From positions 248,001 through 312,000 of the forward strand of contig NZ_CANNDQ010000003.1 of the NCBI RefSeq assembly GCF_947503375.1: 64,000 nucleotides of DNA. Reading direction: 5' to 3'. Origin of the DNA: an uncultured Psychroserpens sp. Lineage in GTDB: Bacteria; Bacteroidota; Bacteroidia; Flavobacteriales; Flavobacteriaceae. Positions within the stretch are counted from its first letter, which is position 1, and each line of letters begins with the position of its first letter. The notes beneath the pieces are model-generated. The model searched no databases. It saw only the letters and a program-made list of their open reading frames with translations, and was not told where the DNA came from. A program made the position numbers and the translations under genes. Of the stretch, positions 8,601-16,572 are shown piece after piece.

Positions 8601-9936
8601 AGTACAACGGCCTTTAGCAACGGTTGTAATTGGTGGTTTATTAACGTCTACATTATTAACATTGTTCGTTTTACCTATATTATATCATTGGGTAGAAAAC
8701 AAATCATTCAAGTTTAGAGCAGACAAAAAAATAATTACAGTTACTGCTATGGTAGCTTTAATGCTTTTGTTGCCAATAACAGGAAACGCACAAGTAGTTA
8801 ACGATACATTGCCAACTATTTCAATGAATGAAGCGGTTAAATTATCAAAAGAAAATTTTCCACTTTTAAAACAAAAGCAATTAGAAATTAGAAAACAAGA
8901 ACAGTTAAAAAGTACAGCTTATGATTTTGGAACGACTCAAATTTTTACTGGAGGCGAGGAAATTAATAACGGAAATGGTATTTATACAACTATAGGAATT
9001 GGTCAAAGCAACATTGATGTGTTTGGTATTTCTGCAAAAAAACGATTGCAAGAACAACGCATTCAACTAGCTCAAAAAGCGTTTCAACTTTCAGAATTAG
9101 ATTTAGAATTGGAAGTGAAAAAAGCCTGGGCAAATGCCTTGCAGAGTAAAAGGAATTATAATTTATACAGAGAGTTAGATTCAATTTATACCAATTTTGA
9201 AAAAGCAGTAGCATTAAATTATGAAGTAGAAGCTATTTCAAGGTTAGAATATTCAGCAGCTAAAAATCAAGCTTTACAGATTCAAAATAAATTTATGCAA
9301 TCAAAAAGTGAATATAGTATTGCATTACAACAGTTAAACCTATGGTTGGTTTCTGATACATTCTATACCGTTCCCAATGATTTTGAAATCACTAGTGAAA
9401 TTGATGTTGATACTTTTAACTTAGAAGAACATCCCTTATATGGTATAGCACAATTACAGGTAACAGAAGCAGAAGCCACATATAAAGCTGCCAAAGCAGA
9501 TAATTTACCCAAGTTAAATCTTCAAGGTGGTTTACAAAACTTAAATGGTAATTCAGGGTTTTATACCTATCAAGCAGGTGTTTCCATTCCTTTTTTGTCT
9601 GGTACAAATAAAGCAAAGGTTAAAACCGCAAAAATCGATAAGGAAATTGCTGATACGAACATTCAGTTCAAAAAACAAGAAGTACAATCCAAGTTTGTAC
9701 AATCAAAAGAGAATTATCAAAAATGGAAAACGTCTTGGTTTTTCTATAAAAATGAGGTGTTACCACTTGTGAAAGAACAAAAATTGGGGGCTTTATTTGC
9801 CTATAAAGAAGGAGAGATAGATTATACAGGGTTTACACAACTCATAAAAGAAGCTATTCAATCTGAATTACAAGCTCAAGAAGCATTAATAAATTATTTA
9901 GAAAGCACATTTCAACTACAATATTTTAATAAATAA
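5602..9936 (+). CDS. czcA: Heavy-metal RND permease fused to a TolC-type outer-membrane channel
   Basis: At 1444 residues it is far longer than a normal CzcA/CusA permease (about 1040). Residues 1 to about 1040 are a full heavy-metal RND pump, with the proton-relay motif in TM4 showing Asp400, Asp406 and Glu413 (DFGIIVDGAVIIVES). After the last transmembrane helix (LPILYHWVE) comes a hydrophobic stretch ending in GNAQ near residue 1061 that looks like a normal Sec signal peptide. It is followed by a TolC/CzcC-like protein (NEAVKLSKENFPLLKQKQLE). The reading frame is continuous with no stop. Such CzcA-TolC fusions occur in Bacteroidetes. The internal signal suggests cleavage into an inner-membrane pump and an outer-membrane channel. 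The adaptor gene follows 4 bp later. Likely ions are Zn/Cd/Co or Cu/Ag, which motifs alone cannot decide. Confidence 0.92.
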   Translation: MINKIIDFSINNKFIIGLLTLTIVGAGIWSMTQVPIDAVPDITNNQVQVITQAPNLGTEDIEQIITYPVEVAMSNLPNVQEIRSISRFGLSVVTIVFDDDMGTYLPRQLVAEKLNDIKEQIPEGFGEPSMGPISSGLGEIYQYTLKVKPEYKEKYSVTDLRTMQDWIVQRQMAMVEGVVEVNAIGGKIKQYEVAVDPNELRAIGLTITDVFEALENNNQNTGGAYIEKNHQANFIRGEGLVRSLDDIKKITVRNVNNIPITIGDIAKVQFGSAIRYGALTQDGEGEVVGGLVMMLKGANSNDVIENVKERMALIEKSLPEGVIIEPLLDRSKLIAETTSTVATNLIEGALIVIFVLIFLLGNWRGGLIVASTIPLSLLFAFILMNVFDVWANLMSLGAIDFGIIVDGAVIIVESTVFLIASQVLKKKKLTAKERDKVASNASKKMMNAAFFGQLIILIVFLPILALEGIEGKMFKPMALTFIFAMIGAMVLCLTYVPMMSALVLRVPKSDKKSYGDKFVHWVEEKYQPLLVKAIQKGKWIIGIAVVLFGLTVFMFSRMGGEFIPQLDEGDIAFHAILKPGSSLTETIETTTKIEQIVKAKFPEVEKIVSRIGVAEIPTDPMPMDLADVFVILKPKSEWTTATTKDELIEKMKEAVEMVPGVNYEFTQPIEMRFNELLEGVREDIAIKLYGEDINVLSQKAEEISKIIAGTEGIGDMKAEATTGLPQMTITYNRNKLAQYGLQINTLNQIVQSAFAGGTAGIIFEGEKRFDLVVRLNSQNRKDISDVQNLYINLPSGTQIPLREVADISYKAGPMQISRDNTNRRTYVGINVRGRDVKSLVGEIKTKLDAQLELPSGYFIRYGGAFENLERASNRLQTVVPIALLLIFVLIYFALKSLPQTLMIYIAIPMATIGGVVALWLRDMPFSISAGVGFIVLFGVAVLNGLVMISGLNELKDEGVTNLKDRIIEGTKRRIRPIMLTAFTDVLGFLPMAISASAGAEVQRPLATVVIGGLLTSTLLTLFVLPILYHWVENKSFKFRADKKIITVTAMVALMLLLPITGNAQVVNDTLPTISMNEAVKLSKENFPLLKQKQLEIRKQEQLKSTAYDFGTTQIFTGGEEINNGNGIYTTIGIGQSNIDVFGISAKKRLQEQRIQLAQKAFQLSELDLELEVKKAWANALQSKRNYNLYRELDSIYTNFEKAVALNYEVEAISRLEYSAAKNQALQIQNKFMQSKSEYSIALQQLNLWLVSDTFYTVPNDFEITSEIDVDTFNLEEHPLYGIAQLQVTEAEATYKAAKADNLPKLNLQGGLQNLNGNSGFYTYQAGVSIPFLSGTNKAKVKTAKIDKEIADTNIQFKKQEVQSKFVQSKENYQKWKTSWFFYKNEVLPLVKEQKLGALFAYKEGEIDYTGFTQLIKEAIQSELQAQEALINYLESTFQLQYFNK

Positions 9937-9940
9937 GAAA

Positions 9941-11146
9941 ATGAAAAACACACGATATATAATCTTAACATTACTAACAGTTTCACTTTTAGTAGTTGCT
10001 TGTGGAAATAAAGAAAGCCATAAAGAAGGCGATGGTCATGCTCACAATGAAGATGTAAAGCCAGAAGCCGAAGAAGCTCATAGTGATGAAGAAGAAGTGA
10101 TGCTATCACAACAACAGTTTGATGCCTTAAAAATGAAAACAGACACCCTAGCATTGCGTAATATGAGCGGTTATGTAGAAGCCAATGGCACATTAGAAGT
10201 ACCACCACAAAACGAAGCAGCAATAACTTCTGTAGTTGGTGCAAATGTGGTATCAATAAAAGTTATTGAAGGCGATAAAGTTAATAAAGGTCAAGTGGTT
10301 GCATATTTATCTCATCCTAATATTATAAAAATGCAGACCGATTATTTAAATGCTTTTAGCAACAGTAATTTTTTAAAGAAGAACTATGAACGTCAGCAAA
10401 AATTATATGATGCAGGAGTTGGCTCTGGTGCAAGTTTTCAAAAAGCCGAAGCAGAATATGATGCCTCTAAAGCTATGGTAAATGGATTGGAAGCTCAATT
10501 GAGACTATTAAACATAAACACGTCATCAGTACGAAATGGAACCATTGCTCAAAGTATATCATTACGTAGTCCAATAGAAGGCTTTGTCCAAAAAGTTGAA
10601 GTAAAAACAGGACAATATGTAGAACCGCAAACCGAACTTTTTGAAATCGTAAACACGCATCACGTTCATGCAGATTTAATGGTGTTCGAAAAAGACGTTT
10701 ATAAAGTAAAGAAAGGTCAAAAAGTGATTTTCAATTTACAATCTAATACAGACGAAGATCTTACAGCAGAAATCTATTCGGTAAGCAAAACTTTTGAAGA
10801 TAATCCTAAAGCACTACACGTCCATGCTGAAATTGAAAACAAAAAAGGGAATCTAATTCCAGGAATGTATATTAAAGGTAAAATTCAAGTTGAGAACGCA
10901 GAAACTCATGCATTGCCAGAAAGCGCAATTATAAAAGAAGGCGATAGATTTTATGTCTTTTCAGTAGAAAAAGAAAATGACGATTGGAGTTTTAAGCCAG
11001 TTGAAGTGCTTTTAGGAGAAAAAGATGGTAATTGGATAGCGGTTAAATTTGCTGAAGAACAAGATAAAGCCACAAAATTCGCTTATAATAATGCGTATTA
11101 TTTAATTGCTGAAATGAAAAAAGGAGAAGCAGAACACGAACATTAA
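9941..11146 (+). CDS. czcB: CzcB/CusB-type RND periplasmic adaptor lipoprotein
   Basis: A 401-residue adaptor with a lipoprotein signal (lipobox VVAC, Cys at about 21). A His/Glu-rich segment follows (HKEGDGHAHNED) that could bind metal. The HlyD fold then runs from about residue 65: barrel-sandwich halves flank a helical hairpin at about 125-185, and a beta-barrel with GMYIKGKIQVEN comes near the end. It starts 4 bp after the fused pump-channel gene and ends 2 bp before the Fur-family regulator, so all three are one transcript. It would bridge the pump and channel halves of the preceding fusion. Confidence 0.9.
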   Translation: MKNTRYIILTLLTVSLLVVACGNKESHKEGDGHAHNEDVKPEAEEAHSDEEEVMLSQQQFDALKMKTDTLALRNMSGYVEANGTLEVPPQNEAAITSVVGANVVSIKVIEGDKVNKGQVVAYLSHPNIIKMQTDYLNAFSNSNFLKKNYERQQKLYDAGVGSGASFQKAEAEYDASKAMVNGLEAQLRLLNINTSSVRNGTIAQSISLRSPIEGFVQKVEVKTGQYVEPQTELFEIVNTHHVHADLMVFEKDVYKVKKGQKVIFNLQSNTDEDLTAEIYSVSKTFEDNPKALHVHAEIENKKGNLIPGMYIKGKIQVENAETHALPESAIIKEGDRFYVFSVEKENDDWSFKPVEVLLGEKDGNWIAVKFAEEQDKATKFAYNNAYYLIAEMKKGEAEHEH

Positions 11147-11148
11147 TT

Positions 11149-11565
11149 ATGCAAACCATAGAACAATTATTAGAGTCAAAAAATATACGTGTTACGGCAA
11201 TGCGTTTATTAATTTATAAATTTCTTGCTGAGAAACAAGTAGCAGTAACATTAAGTGATATCGAAAATGCTTTTGATAAAGCAGATAGAACTACATTGTA
11301 TAGAACAGTAAAAACATTTGAAGAAAGTACGATTGTACATCAAATAGATGATGGCACAGGCATTACTAAATATGCGCTTTGTGAAAAAGGCTGTAACTGT
11401 GATATTGAAACCGATTTACACTTACATTTTCATTGTAATAACTGCAACGAAACGGTTTGTCTTACCGAGCATAAAATTCCACAAATAAAAGTGCCAAATG
11501 GCTTTATTTCCGAAGACATAAACTTGGTTGTAAAAGGTGTTTGTGATAAATGTAGTGGATTATAA
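11149..11565 (+). CDS. Fur-family metal-dependent transcriptional regulator
   Basis: A 138-residue protein of normal Fur length. The N-terminal winged helix contains RVTAMRLLIYKFL and the recognition-helix pattern DRTTLYRTVKTFEE. The C-terminal half has the His-rich metal site (DLHLHFHCNNC) and two structural CxxC pairs (CNNC and CDKC), with an extra Cys-rich segment (CEKGCNC). It lies 2 bp after the czcB-like gene. As the only DNA-binding protein of the metal block it probably senses Zn or another divalent ion. TGCA-N7-TGCA dyads directly downstream (11567-11581) and at 5153-5167 are candidate targets. Confidence 0.87.
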   Translation: MQTIEQLLESKNIRVTAMRLLIYKFLAEKQVAVTLSDIENAFDKADRTTLYRTVKTFEESTIVHQIDDGTGITKYALCEKGCNCDIETDLHLHFHCNNCNETVCLTEHKIPQIKVPNGFISEDINLVVKGVCDKCSGL

Positions 11566-11566
11566 A

Positions 11567-11581
11567 TGCACTTCCGTTGCA
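11567..11581. promoter_or_regulatory. Second TGCA-N7-TGCA candidate operator
   Basis: TGCACTTCCGTTGCA begins 1 nt after the Fur-family stop codon and lies about 40 bp upstream of merTP. With one more base on each side it reads ATGCA-N7-TGCAT, a perfect 5-bp dyad. It shares layout and spacing with 5153-5167. Confidence 0.45.
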
Positions 11582-11620
11582 TTGTATTTTAACTCATCTT
11601 TGTTTTAATTAAGTACAATA

Positions 11621-12217
11621 ATGATGAAAAGTAAATTAATAGGGACGAGTTTAATTTCAGCAATCGCAGCTTCATTGTGTTGTATAACACCTTTTTTAGC
11701 AATGATTGCAGGTACAAGCGGGATTGCTTCAATGTTTTCTTGGATAGAACCTTTTAGACCTTATCTAATAGGGTTAACAATTTTAATTCTTGGTTTTGCT
11801 TGGTATCAAAAACTAAGACCTCAAAAGAAAATTGACTGCGAATGTGATACTGAAGAAAACTCGAAATTTATACAGTCAAAAGCGTTTTTAGGAATAGTAA
11901 CTGTTTTTGCAATTGTGATGTTGGCTTTTCCATTTTATTCAAAATTTTTTTACTCAAATACAGAGAAGCAAATAGTCGTAGTTGACAAATCGGACATTAA
12001 AACAACTAAATTTCAAATTAGCGGAATGACTTGTACGAGTTGTGAAGAGCATGTAAATCACGAAGTAAATAAACTTAATGGAATTCTAAGCTCAAAAGCG
12101 TCCTACGAAAATGGAAATGCAGTTGTTGAGTTCGACAGAACTAAAACCAATGAAACTGAAGTTGAAATTGCAATTAACGCAACAGGTTATAAAGTAATTA
12201 ACAAAAAACAGAATTAA
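11621..12217 (+). CDS. merTP: MerTP-type mercuric/metal transporter with HMA domain
   Basis: A 198-residue membrane protein. Its N-terminal half is MerT-like, with three hydrophobic segments and the paired Cys of the first helix (ASLCCITPF, about residues 19-20). The C-terminal half is a MerP-like HMA domain with GMTCTSC at about 134-140. This fusion is known as MerTP in Bacteroidetes. It would bring Hg(II) inward for reduction, yet no merA gene is present in the window, so the true substrate or purpose is open. Its stop overlaps the next start by one base. Two ATG codons open the gene (11621 and 11624). Confidence 0.85.
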   Translation: MMKSKLIGTSLISAIAASLCCITPFLAMIAGTSGIASMFSWIEPFRPYLIGLTILILGFAWYQKLRPQKKIDCECDTEENSKFIQSKAFLGIVTVFAIVMLAFPFYSKFFYSNTEKQIVVVDKSDIKTTKFQISGMTCTSCEEHVNHEVNKLNGILSSKASYENGNAVVEFDRTKTNETEVEIAINATGYKVINKKQN

Positions 12218-12426
12218 TGGAAGTCATATTAAAATCAGAAATTACTTGTCCAAATTGCAAACATAAAAAGGTTGAAGAGATGCCAACAAACGCTTGTCAG
12301 TTTTTCTACGAATGCGAGAAATGTAAAACGGTTTTGAAACCGAATGAAGGAGATTGTTGTGTGTATTGTTCTTTTGGAACGGTTCCATGTCCGCCAATTC
12401 AAAAAGGAAAAAACTGCTGCTGCTAA
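12217..12426 (+). CDS. GDCCVxC-domain small Cys-rich protein
   Basis: A 69-residue protein with eleven Cys. It has two CxxC knuckles (CPNCKHKK and CEKCKTVL), the family-defining GDCCVYC, a CPP motif and a terminal CCC. Members of this family are found beside MerT/MerTP genes and in some organisms contain selenocysteine. Here all these positions are ordinary Cys codons. It is translationally coupled to merTP (one-base overlap) and lies just upstream of the Zn/Cd-type ATPase. A cytoplasmic soft-metal binding role fits, but no biochemical function is established that I know of. Confidence 0.8.
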   Translation: MEVILKSEITCPNCKHKKVEEMPTNACQFFYECEKCKTVLKPNEGDCCVYCSFGTVPCPPIQKGKNCCC

Positions 12427-12456
12427 CAAAATAATTTCAATAAGTAAGGAAACCAA

Positions 12457-14421
12457 ATGAAAAAAAAGAAAGTCAATTTACGAGATATAAAACCAAATTC
12501 TGAAATAGATCACAATCAAAACGATGGTCACAATCATAGTAGTTCAGAGAACATAGGGAAGTTTAATATTTATTTGCCGGCAATTTTCAGTTTTGTAATG
12601 TTAATGATTGGTATTGCAATCGACTATTTCGATATGTTCCCATATTTTAAAGGATGGATTCGCATACTTTGGTATGTTATGGCATATATTCCCGTAGGTT
12701 TTCCTGTTATAAAGGAAGGGTGGAAAAGCATTAAAAAAGGAGATGTTTTTACAGAGTTTTTCTTAATGTCTATAGCAACCATAGGTGCATTCGTGATTGG
12801 CGAATACCCTGAAGGAGTAGCAGTAATGTTATTCTATGCGGTTGGAGAATTATTTCAGAGTGCAGCAGTAAATAAAGCAAAGGGTAATATTAAAGCTTTG
12901 CTCGATGTTCGTCCTAATGAAGCTTTGGTATATCGCAATAATGATTACATTTCTGTAAGCCCAGAAACGGTTGAAATTGGAGAAAAAGTTCAAGTCCGTG
13001 TTGGAGAAAAAATCCCTTTAGATGGTATTCTGCTTTCCGAAAAAGGCTCATTTAATACAGCGGCATTGACAGGCGAAAGCAAACCTGATACGATTGCAAA
13101 AGGCGAAAAAGTATTTGCAGGAAGTATTAATATGGATGGAGTTATTGAAATAGAAACCACCAAAGAATTTAAGGATAGTTCCATTGCACGTATCCTCGAT
13201 ATGGTGCAGAATGCAACAGCTCGTAAATCGAAAACAGAATTATTCATTAGACAATTTGCTCGAATTTATACGCCAATAGTTGTGTTTCTAGCTATTGCAG
13301 TTACATTTTTACCATACTTTTTTGTAGATGATTATGTGTTTAGAGATTGGTTATACAGAGCCTTAATTTTCTTGGTAATTTCTTGTCCTTGTGCTTTGGT
13401 TATATCCATTCCGTTGGGTTATTTCGGGGGATTGGGAGCAGCTTCAAAAAACGGAATTTTGTTTAAAGGCGCTTCATTTTTAGATGCCATGACCAAGATA
13501 AATACATTGGTAATGGATAAGACAGGGACGGTTACGAAAGGCGTCTTTAAAATTAAAAAGATTGAAGCTATCAATTGGGATGAGAAAGAGTTTATGAAAT
13601 ACCTGATGGCGATGGAAGAACAATCCACACATCCAATCGCAAAAGCCATTTTAGAATATAAAGATGAAGGTACAGATTATGGAGCTTCCGAAGTATCTGA
13701 AATCGCAGGTAAAGGTCTAAAAGGTATTGTAAATGGCAAGACTGTTTTGGTTGGTAATAAAGCCCTAATGACAGTCAATAATATTAATGTTTTAGAAGAA
13801 ACAGAAACTATTGTAGAATCGATTGTTTTGGTTGCTATTGACGGCGAATTTGCAGGTTATGTTGTTATTGCAGATGAATTAAAAGAGGATGCAAAAGAAA
13901 CGATTACAGCATTACATAAAGTAGGTGTCAAAAATATAATGATGCTCTCTGGCGATAAGGATTCCATTACTCAAAAAGTAGCTTCCGAGTTAAATATCGA
14001 AATCGCTAAAGGCGGTTTGTTACCAGAAGATAAGCTAAATGAAGTTGAAATTTTAAAACAAAACCCTAATAATAAGATTGCTTTTATAGGCGATGGCATT
14101 AATGACGCACCAGTTTTAGCTGCAAGTGATGTTGGTATTGCAATGGGTGGTTTAGGAAGTGATGTCGCAATTGAAACAGCAGATGTTATTATTCAAACCG
14201 ACCAACCTTCAAAAGTGGTAAAAGCCATTAAAATTAGTCGTTCCACTCGAAAGATTGTATGGCAAAATATCATATTAGCATTCGGTGTAAAAGTAATTGT
14301 ATTGATTTTAGGAGCAGGCGGACTGGCTACAATGTGGGAAGCTGTCTTTGCAGATGTTGGTGTTGCATTATTAGCAATATTGAATGCGGTTAGATTACAG
14401 CGCATGAAATGGGTTGATTAA
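12457..14421 (+). CDS. zntA: Zn/Cd/Pb-type P1B ATPase
   Basis: A 654-residue metal-exporting P-type ATPase. The N-terminus lacks an HMA domain and has only a short His-rich tail (DHNQNDGHNH). The core has TGES, the CPCALVISIP transport motif characteristic of ZntA/CadA rather than CopA, DKTGTVTKG, an HP motif (THPIAKA) and GDGINDAPVL. The last helix region (MWEAVFADVGVALLAILNAVRLQ) contains the conserved Asp seen in Zn/Cd pumps. It ends the metal operon and is followed by an 18-bp inverted repeat at 14438-14479. Export of Zn(II), Cd(II) or Pb(II) to the periplasm is inferred, for onward removal by the RND system. Confidence 0.92.
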   Translation: MKKKKVNLRDIKPNSEIDHNQNDGHNHSSSENIGKFNIYLPAIFSFVMLMIGIAIDYFDMFPYFKGWIRILWYVMAYIPVGFPVIKEGWKSIKKGDVFTEFFLMSIATIGAFVIGEYPEGVAVMLFYAVGELFQSAAVNKAKGNIKALLDVRPNEALVYRNNDYISVSPETVEIGEKVQVRVGEKIPLDGILLSEKGSFNTAALTGESKPDTIAKGEKVFAGSINMDGVIEIETTKEFKDSSIARILDMVQNATARKSKTELFIRQFARIYTPIVVFLAIAVTFLPYFFVDDYVFRDWLYRALIFLVISCPCALVISIPLGYFGGLGAASKNGILFKGASFLDAMTKINTLVMDKTGTVTKGVFKIKKIEAINWDEKEFMKYLMAMEEQSTHPIAKAILEYKDEGTDYGASEVSEIAGKGLKGIVNGKTVLVGNKALMTVNNINVLEETETIVESIVLVAIDGEFAGYVVIADELKEDAKETITALHKVGVKNIMMLSGDKDSITQKVASELNIEIAKGGLLPEDKLNEVEILKQNPNNKIAFIGDGINDAPVLAASDVGIAMGGLGSDVAIETADVIIQTDQPSKVVKAIKISRSTRKIVWQNIILAFGVKVIVLILGAGGLATMWEAVFADVGVALLAILNAVRLQRMKWVD

Positions 14422-14437
14422 AAGAATTAAAGCTATA

Positions 14438-14479
14438 AATAGTATAAGATTAATTTTTATAAATTAATCTTATACTATT
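14438..14479. terminator. Perfect 18-bp inverted repeat between metal operon and KAP gene
   Basis: The left arm 14438-14455 pairs perfectly with the right arm 14462-14479 across a 6-nt loop. It is AT-rich and lies 16 bp after the ATPase stop. T-rich sequence on both sides would allow it to act as a terminator. Its length is unusual and it also adjoins the presumed KAP promoter. Confidence 0.6.
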
Positions 14480-14506
14480 GTTTAACTTGTAGAGCTAATA
14501 TCTTTT
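14478..14506 (+). promoter_or_regulatory. Candidate promoter of the KAP NTPase gene
   Basis: TTG at 14478-14480, an 18-nt spacer and TATCTTTT at 14499-14506 approximate the Bacteroidetes promoter. The -7 box lies 4 nt before the ATG, giving little or no leader, and the -33 box overlaps the right edge of the 18-bp inverted repeat. Confidence 0.4.
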
Positions 14507-14510
14507 TTAA

Positions 14511-16373
14511 ATGAATTCCGAAAATATAGCTTCAATAGTTGTAGAGTATATAGAAACGCAAAACACCCAATATGCCTTACTTCTAAATGGTGGTTGGGGA
14601 ACAGGAAAAACATTTTTCTGGAAAGACACATTATTACCATTAATTCAAAAAAAGAATCTTAATACCATCTACATATCTCTTAATGGAATAAAAACCATAG
14701 ATGCGTTACAAAAACAACTTTTCTTTAAGCTTATTCCGTATTTTGATAAAGCACAAAACAAAACATTAAAAGCATTAGCAACAATTAGTGGTAATCTTAT
14801 AAAATCGGCTAGTAAAGCTTTTATAAAGGTTGACCCATCTGATTTGTTTCAAGGTATTGGTGTAGATAATTTTGATTTCTCAAAGAAATTTATCTGTTTC
14901 GATGATTTAGAACGCTGTAGAATACCAATGAAAGAATTGCTAGGTTTTATAAATGGTTTTGTAGAACACAAAAATCTTAAATGTTTAATTCTAGCTGATG
15001 AGGACAAGATTTTTGAAACAGATGAAAATCAAAAAACGAATTACTACAGCATTAAAGAAAAAGTCATAGGACGAGTCTTAAATTATAAGCCAGAACTTAA
15101 AAGTGTAATTCCACAACTTTTTAATAAGTATGAAAACGATAAAGCTTTTTTATCGTTTTTGAAAAAGAACGAAAACTACATATTCCGAATATTTGATGAG
15201 CAGAAAGAAGATAACATAAGGATTATTTCATTTTTTTTAGATAGTCTTAAAAATGTATTCAAGCACACTAGTGAAATTGAAGATGAGCTAAAAAAGGAAT
15301 TACTGTTTTTAACAGCTATCCTTTCTATCGAATTTAAACGAGGTTTTTTAAAATCTAATGAATCTCAAAATTATAAAGCACTTGGTAATACAACATATTT
15401 CTGGTATCAAGAAGTACAATCGGATAGATTAAGAGGCAATATTTTAGGTAAGAAGGAAGAGCCTGAAAAGGAAAAAACTTATGCCGAAATATTTTATCTA
15501 AAATATGTAAGTAACAGATTAGAAGAGTATCATTTTTACGAGAGTGTTTATACTTACGTCTTATCTGGTTATTTGAATACGGAGAAGCTTTCTGAAGAAT
15601 TAGAAAAAAGAAAACCAGAACAACCGACAAAGGAACAAGATGCTTTTAGCAATCTTATGAGTTACAATTTTAGGAAATTTACAGACGATGAGTTTGCAAC
15701 CTATACCACAGACGTATTAAAGTATTTAGAAGAAGGTGCTTACAGTATGTATTCTTATGAGCAATTATCCGGCTTCTATCATTTCTTTGCAGAAAAAGGT
15801 TTAATACACTATACTAATGATGAAATAGAAGAAAAGCTATTCACAGGTATTCAAATTGCTTCAAAAAAAAATGAAATAGACCGTAGGTTTTACGATAATA
15901 TGATTCACTTTGAAGTAAGCAATCCAATTGTACAGCCTATAAGGGATAAGATAATAGAACTTCATACAGCACTTGATAAAGAGTTAGTGAAAGAGGAAAG
16001 TAATCAACTTATTGAAGTACTTGCAAAGGAGGAATACGAAAAACTAAACGAGCTTTTTAAAGATAAAAAATTCAACAAAGATTTCATAGCTTATTTAGAC
16101 GGTCAGGTCTTATTTCAAGCTTTAAATAAAAATACAAATCAGTTTTTAACATTATTTAGAAACGAAATTAAAGAAAGGTATAAGCATACTAATGTTAAGA
16201 TGTTCTATCCTAATGATTATGGATGTTTGTACCAATTGCATCTAGCTATTCAAAAGCATTTAAATGAAAATGAAATTCCAACTCTACGTAAGTTTTTATG
16301 GGAGGAGTTAGAAACTTTGCTAGATAATACATGTGAAGCATTAAAAAAAGATGATGCCGAGTTAGGTACTTAA
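14511..16373 (+). CDS. KAP-type P-loop NTPase, stand-alone (candidate defence protein)
   Basis: A 620-residue cytoplasmic protein. Its Walker A is GGWGTGKT at residues 27-34 and its Walker B is FICFDDLERC, with the acidic pair at 131-132. This arrangement and the LILADEDK segment that follows match the KAP/P-loop-fold NTPase group, part of the STAND-like ATPases often found in phage-defence islands. No transmembrane pair is evident, unlike classical KAP proteins. The C-terminal 400 residues are helical and Glu/Lys-rich with no domain I recognise. It stands alone, with its own promoter, between the metal operon and the ParB backbone module. A defence role is inferred only from family and location. 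Confidence 0.75.
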   Translation: MNSENIASIVVEYIETQNTQYALLLNGGWGTGKTFFWKDTLLPLIQKKNLNTIYISLNGIKTIDALQKQLFFKLIPYFDKAQNKTLKALATISGNLIKSASKAFIKVDPSDLFQGIGVDNFDFSKKFICFDDLERCRIPMKELLGFINGFVEHKNLKCLILADEDKIFETDENQKTNYYSIKEKVIGRVLNYKPELKSVIPQLFNKYENDKAFLSFLKKNENYIFRIFDEQKEDNIRIISFFLDSLKNVFKHTSEIEDELKKELLFLTAILSIEFKRGFLKSNESQNYKALGNTTYFWYQEVQSDRLRGNILGKKEEPEKEKTYAEIFYLKYVSNRLEEYHFYESVYTYVLSGYLNTEKLSEELEKRKPEQPTKEQDAFSNLMSYNFRKFTDDEFATYTTDVLKYLEEGAYSMYSYEQLSGFYHFFAEKGLIHYTNDEIEEKLFTGIQIASKKNEIDRRFYDNMIHFEVSNPIVQPIRDKIIELHTALDKELVKEESNQLIEVLAKEEYEKLNELFKDKKFNKDFIAYLDGQVLFQALNKNTNQFLTLFRNEIKERYKHTNVKMFYPNDYGCLYQLHLAIQKHLNENEIPTLRKFLWEELETLLDNTCEALKKDDAELGT

Positions 16374-16390
16374 TTTAAAAGTTAACAAGC

Positions 16391-16571
16391 CATTCAACAC
16401 ATTTCCCTACATTTCGTTGCTCTACATTCCAAGAAAAGAGCTTCACTAAAAGTGATATTGGACACAATTCCAAAGTTTTAGATTTCCACTTCGCTTCATC
16501 CTGCATAATCCCGAAACTTCGGGAGTAGGAAAAATATATTCCTAATATAAAACTTTGAAATAACGTCCGCT
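16391..16571. ncRNA. Non-coding element A: candidate structured RNA/DNA element (first copy)
   Basis: The 388-bp gap 16374-16761 has no gene. Its first half resembles 25747-25917 over about 90 bp (CATTCA/GCACATTTCC ... AGAAAAGAGCTTCA ... TTGGACA) and again at GTCCGCT (16565-16571). Between these lies an outer stem CAAAGTTTTA (16471-16480) with TAAAACTTTG (16548-16557), enclosing a hairpin TCCCGA/TCGGGA (16509-16524) and another TAGGAA/TTCCTA (16526-16543). The second copy keeps an outer stem and an inner hairpin but with different bases. Function and transcribed strand are unknown. The leftward promoter at 16609-16641 would read through it. Confidence 0.45.
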
Positions 16572-16572
16572 T

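Noticed and set aside
12217..12426. Selenocysteine in the GDCCVxC protein
   Set aside because: All Cys positions use TGT/TGC codons and there is no in-frame TGA.
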